In this document: piece by piece, positions 1 through 5,303 of the stretch
Layout of the letters: every line of letters begins with the position of its first letter
Position numbering within the stretch: the first letter of the stretch is position 1
Source: Gammaproteobacteria bacterium
Lineage (GTDB): Bacteria; Pseudomonadota; Gammaproteobacteria; SZUA-229
NCBI GenBank assembly: GCA_013138755.1
Contig: WTCC01000088.1
Location: forward strand, 1 to 5,324
Length of the DNA stretch: 5,324 nucleotides
Reading direction: 5' to 3'
Notes under the pieces: generated by a model
Databases searched by the model: none
What the model was told of the DNA's origin: nothing
What the model saw: only the letters and a program-made list of their open reading frames with translations
Made by a program: the position numbers and the translations under genes

Positions 1-1
1 C

Positions 2-1627
2 GGCAACGTTGTTCTTGGTACTATTGCTGATATCTCTGATGGATACGTTATCGTGTCTGCGGGTTTGAAATCGGAAGGTGTTATCCCCGTTAGCCAGTTC
101 ATGAACCTACAAGGTGAAATTGAAGTAAACATTGGCGACGAAGTAGAAGTGGTATTAGAAGCAGTTGAAGATGGTTACGGTGAAACCCGTCTGTCTCGCG
201 AAAAAGCCAAACGTGCTAAAGCCTGGATCACATTAGAAAAATCATTTGAAGCTGAAGAAATCATTACCGGTATTATTACAGGTAAGGTTAAAGGCGGCTT
301 CACCGTTGAATTGGGTGATATCCGTGCATTCCTGCCGGGTTCACTTGTTGATGTTCGTCCAGTACGCGATACCGCTTACCTGGAAAACAAAGATCTTGAA
401 TTCAAAATTATTAAATTAGACCAGAAGCGTAACAACGTTGTGGTATCTCGTCGTGCTGTTGTTGAAAACGAATACAGCGAAGAGCGCGAAGCATTGCTTA
501 ACAGCATCGAAGAAGGCAAGCCAATCAAAGGTGTGGTTAAAAATCTTACTGATTACGGCGCGTTCCTTGATCTTGGTGGCATCGATGGTCTGTTGCATAT
601 CACAGACATGGCATGGAAACGTGTACGTCATCCTTCAGAAATTGTTGAAGTTGGCTCTGAAATCGAAGTTATGGTTCTTAAGTTCGATAAAGAGAAAACT
701 CGTGTATCTCTTGGTCTTAAACAACTTGGCGAAGATCCATGGGCTGAAATCGCACGTCGTTACCCTGAAGGTTCACGTCTGTTCGGTAAAGTTAGCAACA
801 TCACTGATTACGGTTGTTTCGTTGAGATCGAAGACGGTGTTGAAGGTCTTGTTCATGTATCTGAAATGGATTGGACTAACAAAAACGTTAACCCAGCAAA
901 CATCGTTACTCTAGGTGAAGAGAAAGAAGTTGTTATTCTTGATATCGACGAAGAACGTCGTCGTATCTCTCTAGGTATGAAACAGTGTCAGGCTAATCCT
1001 TGGGATGAGTTCTTTGCTACACATAACAAAGGCGACAAAGTTAGTGGTGTTATCAAATCAATCACAGACTTCGGTGTATTCGTTGGTCTAAACGGTGAGA
1101 TTGATGGTTTGATTCATATGTCTGATATTTCCTGGGACGACACAGGTGAAGACGCTGTTCGTAACTACACGAAAGGCGACACTATCGAGGCTGTTGTTCT
1201 ATCTATCGATGCTGAACGTGAACGTATTTCACTTGGTATCAAACAGATGGAGCAGGATCCTATATCTACCTATATGGCAGCTAATAAGAAAGGTTCTATC
1301 GTTACAGGTACGGTACTGTCTGTAGATGCTAAAGCAGCTATCATCGATTTAGGCGAGGGTGTTGAAGGTACTCTACGTGCTTCTGAGTTATCACGTGATC
1401 GTGTAGAAGACGCTAGCACCATACTTAAAGTCGGTGAAGAAGTTGAGGCTAAATTAATCGGTATGGATCGTAAAAATCGCGGTATCGCACTATCGATTAA
1501 AGCAAAAGACTACGACGATGAGTCTGAAGCGTTGAAAGACTTCTCACAGAGTCAAGATGCATCTGCTGGTGCAGCACCAACTTTAGGTGACTTGATGAAA
1601 GAGCAGATGAAAGCTAAAGAGGACTAG
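2..1627 (+). CDS. rpsA: 30S ribosomal protein S1, 5'-truncated by the window edge
   Basis: S1 binds the small ribosomal subunit and captures and unfolds mRNA during initiation. The reading frame is open from base 2; the first 17 visible residues (starting [14 protein letters not shown]) align with the start of E. coli S1 domain 1, so about 20 N-terminal codons lie upstream and the GTG at 53 is internal, not the start. The visible 541 residues hold six S1/OB-fold domains at about 1-67, 85-151, 172-240, 257-327, 344-414 and 431-500. Domains 3 to 5 carry the typical TDYGAF, TDYGCF and TDFGVF strands and (I/V)DGL(L/I)H or VEGLVH motifs. The full protein would be about 561 residues, against 557 in E. 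coli. The C-terminal tail [10 protein letters not shown] resembles the Pseudomonas form by memory. ihfB follows after 100 bases, the usual arrangement in gammaproteobacteria. Identification is very secure. Confidence 0.98.
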   Translation, partial: GNVVLGTIADISDGYVIVSAGLKSEGVIPVSQFMNLQGEIEVNIGDEVEVVLEAVEDGYGETRLSREKAKRAKAWITLEKSFEAEEIITGIITGKVKGGFTVELGDIRAFLPGSLVDVRPVRDTAYLENKDLEFKIIKLDQKRNNVVVSRRAVVENEYSEEREALLNSIEEGKPIKGVVKNLTDYGAFLDLGGIDGLLHITDMAWKRVRHPSEIVEVGSEIEVMVLKFDKEKTRVSLGLKQLGEDPWAEIARRYPEGSRLFGKVSNITDYGCFVEIEDGVEGLVHVSEMDWTNKNVNPANIVTLGEEKEVVILDIDEERRRISLGMKQCQANPWDEFFATHNKGDKVSGVIKSITDFGVFVGLNGEIDGLIHMSDISWDDTGEDAVRNYTKGDTIEAVVLSIDAERERISLGIKQMEQDPISTYMAANKKGSIVTGTVLSVDAKAAIIDLGEGVEGTLRASELSRDRVEDASTILKVGEEVEAKLIGMDRKNRGIALSIKAKDYDDESEALKDFSQSQDASAGAAPTLGDLMKEQMKAKED

Positions 1628-1636
1628 AACGTTCTT

Positions 1637-1665
1637 TGCCATCTCTTCAGATAGGAGAGATGGTA
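1637..1665 (+). other. rpsA-ihfB intergenic hairpin without U-tract
   Basis: Starting 9 bases after the rpsA stop, bases 1637-1648 pair with 1654-1665 around the 5-base loop AGATA. The stem has 12 pairs, including two G-U pairs, with CCATCTC facing GAGATGG at its core. It is followed by TATGTTGTAG rather than a run of T, so it does not look like a standard intrinsic terminator. It may protect the rpsA 3' end or act as an RNA processing point, leaving some read-through into ihfB. The pairing is seen directly; the role is inferred. Confidence 0.55.
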
Positions 1666-1727
1666 TGTTGTAGATATATTTAATTGTCAGTGAATTGTTG
1701 ATTTAACAACAGAGGAAGATTATTGGT

Positions 1728-2057
1728 ATGGCTGAAGAAATGCAAACTAACGCAATGATGAAATCAGAATTGATCGAACGTATTGCACGTAAGCAAAGTC
1801 ATCTCGCATACAAGGATGTTGAACTGGCGGTTAAAGGTATGCTGGAACAGATGAGTAATTCACTGGCCAGTGGCGAACGAATCGAAATTCGCGGTTTTGG
1901 CAGTTTCTCGCTGCATTATCGTCCACCTCGTGCAGGTCGTAATCCAAAAACAGGTGGTTCGGTTGCGTTACCTGGTAAACATGTACCGCATTTTAAGCCT
2001 GGTAAAGAATTGCGTGAACGGGTTAATGCTTCACTGTTGAAAGAAACGGGTTCATAG
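1728..2057 (+). CDS. ihfB: Integration host factor subunit beta
   Basis: IhfB pairs with IhfA to form a sequence-preferring nucleoid protein that bends DNA by roughly 160 degrees in replication, recombination and transcription. The 109 residues show the HU/IHF fold: the N-terminal helices with KSELIERIA (12-20), [12 protein letters not shown] (49-60, including Arg55 equivalent to E. coli Arg46), the DNA-intercalating arm GRNPKTG (70-76, Pro73 equivalent to Pro64), and the C-terminal [14 protein letters not shown] (86-99). [17 protein letters not shown] marks it as the beta subunit rather than HU or IhfA. The ATG at 1728 has AGAGGAAG upstream at 1711-1718; this start gives nine extra N-terminal residues relative to E. 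coli, whose Met1 matches the ATG at 1755. I prefer 1728 because no Shine-Dalgarno sequence is visible close to 1755 or 1758. The tail is about six residues longer than in E. coli. The gene ends in tandem stops, TAG TAA. Confidence 0.96.
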   Translation: MAEEMQTNAMMKSELIERIARKQSHLAYKDVELAVKGMLEQMSNSLASGERIEIRGFGSFSLHYRPPRAGRNPKTGGSVALPGKHVPHFKPGKELRERVNASLLKETGS

Positions 2058-2101
2058 TAAGGCTATACCTACCCCTCGTTGTTATCATAACGATACTGAG
2101 A

Positions 2102-2188
2102 ATGCTTATTCTGCTAACGATTGTTTGTGTTAGTTCTCTCTTATTCTTCATTACTTCAGGACTGTACCTGATAAAACGCTGTGCTTGA
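2102..2188 (+). CDS. Possible 28-residue membrane peptide, perhaps a lapA remnant
   Basis: An ATG at 2102 opens a 28-codon frame ending in TGA at 2186-2188. The peptide is almost entirely one transmembrane helix: MLILLTIVCVSSLLFFIT, then a short segment ending in LIKRCA, which would place the basic end in the cytoplasm. The frame overlaps the lapB GTG start by 8 bases, an arrangement typical of translational coupling, and lapB has no Shine-Dalgarno sequence of its own. In many gammaproteobacteria the gene at this place is lapA, a two-helix inner-membrane protein of about 100 residues; the Ser/Gly-containing helix followed by basic residues could correspond to LapA's second helix. The frame stays open upstream to 2027 and encodes further hydrophobic residues (LPLVVIITIL at 2069-2098), but without a standard start codon there. 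The ribosome binding site for 2102 is poor (GAGA touching the ATG). It could be chance; existence as a gene is unproven. Confidence 0.35.
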   Translation: MLILLTIVCVSSLLFFITSGLYLIKRCA

Positions 2189-3347
2189 TTTCTCACAAAT
2201 GCCAGTATGGTCGCTAGCGCTGATCCCAGCTGCTATCGGTTTTTTATGGCTTTTATTCCGTATTAAACAATCTCATAAGAAACAACAATCAACCTTATCA
2301 TCCGAGTATTTCAAAGGTTTAAATTACCTGTTAAACGACGAGCAGGGTAAAGCGTTAGATATTTTTGTAAAGCTGGTTGAAACAAACTGGGATACGATAG
2401 ATACACATTTTACTCTGGGTAAGATCTATAGAAAAAATGGCGAGATGGATAAGGCGATTAAGATCCATCAAGGTTTGATCGCCAGACCGTCGTTGCCAGA
2501 ACGCTATCGTAATAAGATCTTACTGGAACTTGGTTACGACTATTTAGGAGCTGGATGGTTTGACCGTGCTGAGGGTTTGTTTAAAGAGGTACTGATCCAG
2601 GACGAGAAATCTAAAGAAGCTCGTCATAATTTAATACTGATCTATCAGCAAGAAAAAGACTGGTTCAAAGCAATCGATATCGCAGTCGATCTTTTTTCAG
2701 AGGCGCCGGCAGTTATTGGTCCAATGATCGCTCATTACTATTGTGAGTTAGCAGAGATATCCAGAACCAAAGGAGACATAAGTCAATTAGAAACATACGC
2801 CCAGAAGGCATTACGACATGATGCGTCTTGTGTGCGTGCGACGATTCTATTGGCTGATCAAGCCATGTCTGCAGGTCAAGATAAACAAGCTATCAAACTG
2901 TACGAAAAGATAGAGAAGCAGGATCCGGAATCGATGATATTGGTGATCGATTCATTGATGAAGTGTCATGTGGGTTTATCGAAACAAGAAAAATTTTATC
3001 AATACCTGCTTGATCTGCAAGAGAGACACGAAAATCTTTTTCTGCAGGATGTTATTGCATCTGTTATTGAAGTAACTGAAGGAAAGCAGGCGGCGATCGA
3101 TTATTTATCTACTGAAATCAAGCGTCAGCCTAGTCTTATTGGCTTGCAAACATTACTATCTTATAAAGAAAAAAATGCTGATGAAGTATTTGGCAGCTTA
3201 TCAACGGCTATCTCTGTCATGCAGAAAGACAGTGTTAAATATCGTTGTCAAAAATGTGGCTTTAGTACCAATACACATTATTGGTTATGCCCCAGTTGTA
3301 ATCATTGGGGTAGAGTAAAGCCGAGTGTTATCGGATCAGAGCATTAG
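2181..3347 (+). CDS. lapB: Lipopolysaccharide assembly protein LapB (YciM), TPR and rubredoxin-like
   Basis: LapB is an inner-membrane-anchored cytoplasmic regulator that, in E. coli, works with FtsH to promote degradation of LpxC and so limits lipopolysaccharide synthesis; it is countered by PbgA/YejM. The 388 residues match the 389 of E. coli in length and order. One N-terminal membrane helix lies at about 9-27 (VWSLALIPAAIGFLW...). TPR repeats follow, for example around 78-102, 115-138, 150-172 and 215-234. The C-terminal rubredoxin-type metal knuckle has Cys356-x2-Cys359 and Cys370-x2-Cys373 in YRCQKCGF and LCPSCNHW. An in-frame stop at 2172-2174 limits the start to GTG 2181 or ATG 2199. 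I chose GTG because it restores the family's usual MLxF/MLEL-like beginning and overlaps the small upstream frame; neither start has a clear Shine-Dalgarno sequence. pyrF follows 15 bases downstream, so the two are probably cotranscribed. Confidence 0.95.
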   Translation: MLDFSQMPVWSLALIPAAIGFLWLLFRIKQSHKKQQSTLSSEYFKGLNYLLNDEQGKALDIFVKLVETNWDTIDTHFTLGKIYRKNGEMDKAIKIHQGLIARPSLPERYRNKILLELGYDYLGAGWFDRAEGLFKEVLIQDEKSKEARHNLILIYQQEKDWFKAIDIAVDLFSEAPAVIGPMIAHYYCELAEISRTKGDISQLETYAQKALRHDASCVRATILLADQAMSAGQDKQAIKLYEKIEKQDPESMILVIDSLMKCHVGLSKQEKFYQYLLDLQERHENLFLQDVIASVIEVTEGKQAAIDYLSTEIKRQPSLIGLQTLLSYKEKNADEVFGSLSTAISVMQKDSVKYRCQKCGFSTNTHYWLCPSCNHWGRVKPSVIGSEH

Positions 3348-3362
3348 GACGTTTGTATCCCT

Positions 3363-4055
3363 ATGAGTAAACAATCAAAAATTATCGTTGCGTTAGATTT
3401 TTCAACAGAGCACGACGTCATGGAATTGGTTGACCGTATAGAGCCTTCGATGTGTCGTTTAAAGGTCGGTAAAGAATTGTTCACACGATGCGGCCCGGCA
3501 TTGGTAAAAAAACTGGTTGATAAAAAATTTGATGTATTTCTGGATCTAAAATTCCACGATATACCAAACACTGTAGCAAAAGCCTGTAGTGCTGCTGCTG
3601 ACCTCGGCGTGTGGATGATCAATGTGCATGCGTTAGGAGGAGAGAAAATGATGTCGGCAGCCAGGCAAGCTCTGTCAGATGATAATGCACCATTACTTCT
3701 TGCAGTCACCTGGTTAACGAGTAGTGGTCAGTCGGAGTTGGATGCTCTTGGTATTAAAGCAGAGCCACAGGAGATGGTCTCAAGACTGGCGAAGATGGCA
3801 TATAACTCTGGTATGAGTGGCGTCGTCTGCTCGGCACAGGAGGCATCTGTATTGAGAAGGGACTTCGGTGAAGAGTTTTTATTGGTAACGCCTGGTATAC
3901 GTCTGCTTGATTCTAAACAAGATGACCAGTGTCGTGTAGTAACACCGAAAAAAGCAATTGAAGACGGGGCATCATATCTGGTTATCGGTAGACCTATTAC
4001 ACAGGCAGAAGATCCGTGTAAGGTTTTACGTACAATTAATCAGGATATTTGCTGA
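3363..4055 (+). CDS. pyrF: Orotidine 5'-phosphate decarboxylase
   Basis: PyrF catalyses the last step of de novo UMP synthesis, decarboxylating OMP to UMP in the cytosol. The 230-residue length fits the bacterial class-I enzyme. The (beta/alpha)8 barrel motifs are present in order: IIVALDF with Asp12; RLKVGKE with Lys34; the signature DLKFHDIPNT with catalytic Asp61, Lys63 and Asp66; NVHALGG (88-93); SGVVCSAQE (152-160); VTPGIR (175-180); and the phosphate-binding IGRP with Arg210. The loop after VTPGIR reads LLDSKQDDQCR, where E. coli has PQGSEAGDQRR; Gln189 and Arg191 are kept but the usual Pro and Gly are lost. The start ATG has TAGGA at 3345-3349 upstream, overlapping the lapB stop codon, so translation is likely linked to lapB. 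The stop is TGA at 4053-4055. Confidence 0.97.
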   Translation: MSKQSKIIVALDFSTEHDVMELVDRIEPSMCRLKVGKELFTRCGPALVKKLVDKKFDVFLDLKFHDIPNTVAKACSAAADLGVWMINVHALGGEKMMSAARQALSDDNAPLLLAVTWLTSSGQSELDALGIKAEPQEMVSRLAKMAYNSGMSGVVCSAQEASVLRRDFGEEFLLVTPGIRLLDSKQDDQCRVVTPKKAIEDGASYLVIGRPITQAEDPCKVLRTINQDIC

Positions 4056-4059
4056 CTTT

Positions 4060-4065
4060 TATAAT
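4060..4065 (+). promoter_or_regulatory. Candidate sigma-70 -10 box for the comEA-like gene
   Basis: A perfect TATAAT lies 5 bases after the pyrF stop codon. The best -35 at a workable distance is weak (TTAATC at 4036-4041, 18-base spacer, 3 of 6 matches), and there is no extended TG. A start near 4072 would give a leader of about 54 bases before the ATG at 4126. This would allow the ComEA-like gene to be expressed apart from lapB-pyrF. A single -10 match in AT-rich DNA is modest evidence. Confidence 0.4.
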
Positions 4066-4087
4066 ACTAGTTTTACGTTAGTCTACT

Positions 4088-4120
4088 TCCTCCAATTAAT
4101 CGTGAAATATCCAGGGAGGA
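4088..4120 (+). promoter_or_regulatory. Possible Shine-Dalgarno-sequestering hairpin with strong RBS
   Basis: The Shine-Dalgarno sequence GGGAGGA (4114-4120) sits 5 bases before the ATG at 4126 and is unusually strong; it decides the start of the ComEA-like gene. Upstream, TCCTCC at 4088-4093 is an exact complement of GGAGGA at 4115-4120, separated by a 21-base loop. If they pair, the ribosome binding site is hidden. The stem is only 6 bp (four G-C), so it may be marginal alone or temperature-sensitive. Complementarity is seen directly; regulation is inferred. Confidence 0.4.
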
Positions 4121-4125
4121 TACTT

Positions 4126-4398
4126 ATGAAATTATTTCATTCACTGCTTTTAACGACCATCTTGTTGTTCTCATCTTCAGCAATATTTGCTCAGAATCTA
4201 GCTGAAAAAGTTAATATTAATACTGCCAGTGCAGATCAGATTGCTTCTGCTATGTCAGGTATTGGTAAGAGTAAAGCGCAAGCGATTGTAGAATATCGCA
4301 CTAGTCATGGTCAGTTTAAATCAATTCATTCGCTCGAGAATGTTGATGGAATTGGTGAAAAAACCATAGAGAAAAATAAAGATAACATCATGTTGTAG
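4126..4398 (+). CDS. comEA: Secreted ComEA-family helix-hairpin-helix DNA-binding protein
   Basis: ComEA proteins bind double-stranded DNA in the periplasm and ratchet it inward during natural transformation. This 90-residue protein has a signal peptide: basic start MKLFH, hydrophobic LLLTTILLFSSS, and a likely cut after AIFA (residue 22). The mature part of about 68 residues is a single ComEA domain: VNINTASADQIAS (29-41), first hairpin MSGIGKSKAQAIVEYR (43-58), GQFKSIHSLENV (62-73), and second hairpin VDGIGEKTIEKNKDNI (73-88). There are no cysteines, and no membrane anchor remains after cleavage, as in the short ComEA forms of gammaproteobacteria. The frame is open further upstream to 3958, but that part overlaps pyrF in another frame; the signal peptide and the GGGAGGA at 4114-4120 fix the start at 4126. 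No other competence gene is in view, so a role in uptake is inferred from the family; general periplasmic DNA binding is possible. Confidence 0.9.
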   Translation: MKLFHSLLLTTILLFSSSAIFAQNLAEKVNINTASADQIASAMSGIGKSKAQAIVEYRTSHGQFKSIHSLENVDGIGEKTIEKNKDNIML

Positions 4399-4406
4399 AT
4401 GTTATT
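4381..4406 (+). other. Hairpin overlapping the comEA stop codon
   Basis: ATAACATC (4382-4389) pairs exactly with GATGTTAT (4398-4405) around an 8-base loop, with a closing G-U pair at 4381/4406. It spans the stop codon TAG at 4396-4398 and runs into the TTTT at 4405-4408. It is AT-rich and weaker than the terminator just downstream, but could protect the mRNA end or act as a first, weak termination signal. Confidence 0.35.
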
Positions 4407-4417
4407 TTAGTGTTTTT

Positions 4418-4446
4418 AAAAAAGGCCTGAATTTCAGGCCTTTTTT
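4418..4446 (+). terminator. Strong rho-independent terminator after comEA
   Basis: AAAAAAGGCCTGA (4418-4430) pairs perfectly with TCAGGCCTTTTTT (4434-4446) around ATT. The GC-rich core GGCCTGA is followed by six T, and six A precede it, so it could stop transcription in both directions. It begins 20 bases after the comEA stop and most likely ends the transcript that includes comEA and perhaps lapB-pyrF. Confidence 0.93.
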
Positions 4447-4465
4447 ATTGGTAAACTGCGTGTTG

Positions 4466-5278
4466 ATGACTAAATATACTGACAGTTTATTTGAGCAGGC
4501 ACTAGCCTGTTTGAAGTTAAAAGTCCCAAAGCAAAAAGTAGAAGCGACTTACGCTCTACAGGACAACTGGGTAAATAAGACTTTGAAGATAAATGCTTTA
4601 GAGCCAGTGGTGTCGCTACCGGTGCCTGGGCGTCCTGATAGACCAGAACTGGTTGGTCCCAGGGATGTGCCTCGGCGTAGTTTTACTAGTTTAAAAGGTC
4701 GTCTGACATTGGTACACGCGATAGCGCATATCGAATTTAATGCGATTAATCTAGCGCTGGATGCGGTTCATCGATTTCAACATATGCCAGAACAGTACTA
4801 CACTGACTGGTGTCTGGTGGCGGCTGAAGAAGCGCAGCACTTCACCATGCTTTCAGATTATCTTGAGAGCCACGGGGTAAGTTATGGAGATTTCCCTGCG
4901 CATAACGGTCTTTGGGAAATGGCAGTTAAAACAGATGCGGATGTTCTTGTTAGAATGGCGCTAGTGCCTCGTGTGCTGGAAGCCAGGGGACTAGATGTTA
5001 CGCCCGGTATGATCGATAAGCTGCAATCGACAGGTGATGTGCAGTTGATCTCAATCTTGCAGAAGATATTTTATGATGAGATTGGGCATGTGAAGATTGG
5101 TACACACTGGTACCAATATCTGTGCAGAGATAGGGGTCTAGATCCAGAGCAGACATTTCTTGAGTTGATAGATAAGTATATGCAAGGCGCTAAATTTGGA
5201 CCATTTGAAATCGAGGCGCGTATCAAAGCTGGGTTTACTGAGCAAGAGTTGCAGAGCTTGTTAGATCGTACTTGTTAA
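4466..5278 (+). CDS. DUF455 ferritin-like protein, putative di-iron enzyme
   Basis: The 270 residues match, by memory, the DUF455 family (COG2833), a ferritin-like group whose biochemical role I do not know to be established. Family landmarks are RPELVGPRDVPRR (59-71), HAIAHIEFNAINLALDAV (84-101), AAEEAQHF (119-126), YGDFPAHNGLWEMA (140-153), LVPRVLEARGLDVTPGM (166-182) and DEIGHVKIG (204-212). A complete ferritin-type metal ligand set can be proposed: Glu90; Glu122-x2-His125; Glu172; Glu205-x2-His208. No signal peptide is visible, so it is probably cytosolic. The ATG at 4466 is preferred because it leaves seven residues before LFEQALACL, near where the family's conserved part begins; in-frame GTG 4460, TTG 4463 and TTG 4448 are alternatives. 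No Shine-Dalgarno sequence is visible. It starts 20 bases after a strong terminator, so its expression is unclear. Identification is good at family level; function is unknown. Confidence 0.88.
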   Translation: MTKYTDSLFEQALACLKLKVPKQKVEATYALQDNWVNKTLKINALEPVVSLPVPGRPDRPELVGPRDVPRRSFTSLKGRLTLVHAIAHIEFNAINLALDAVHRFQHMPEQYYTDWCLVAAEEAQHFTMLSDYLESHGVSYGDFPAHNGLWEMAVKTDADVLVRMALVPRVLEARGLDVTPGMIDKLQSTGDVQLISILQKIFYDEIGHVKIGTHWYQYLCRDRGLDPEQTFLELIDKYMQGAKFGPFEIEARIKAGFTEQELQSLLDRTC

Positions 5279-5303
5279 TACATTTTAAACATATAAAAAT
5301 CTT

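Noticed and set aside
53..55. GTG at 53 as the start of rpsA
   Set aside because: The frame is open to base 2 and the residues before 53 align with S1 domain 1, so the true start is outside the window.
416..631. 71-codon - strand open frame opposite rpsA
   Set aside because: It is antisense to a strongly conserved gene, with no ribosome binding site or family resemblance.
438..914. 158-codon + strand open frame inside rpsA
   Set aside because: It lies in a different frame of the S1 coding sequence, and its Lys/Leu/Ser-rich translation has no recognisable domain; it is a by-product of rpsA codon use.
2076..2093. Small inverted repeat TCGTT / AACGA in the ihfB-lapB gap as a terminator
   Set aside because: The stem is only 5 bp, with an 8-base loop and no T-run after it.
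3344..3709. 121-codon - strand open frame opposite pyrF
   Set aside because: It is fully antisense to pyrF, which has all its catalytic motifs; the antisense translation is not recognisable.
3958..4125. 56-residue upstream extension of the ComEA-like frame into pyrF
   Set aside because: The extension overlaps the end of pyrF out of frame. The GGGAGGA ribosome binding site and the signal peptide both place the start at 4126.
4448..4465. TTG at 4448 as the start of the DUF455 gene
   Set aside because: It sits immediately behind the terminator stem and adds MVNCVL, which I do not recognise as family sequence; ATG 4466 is more likely, although not proven.
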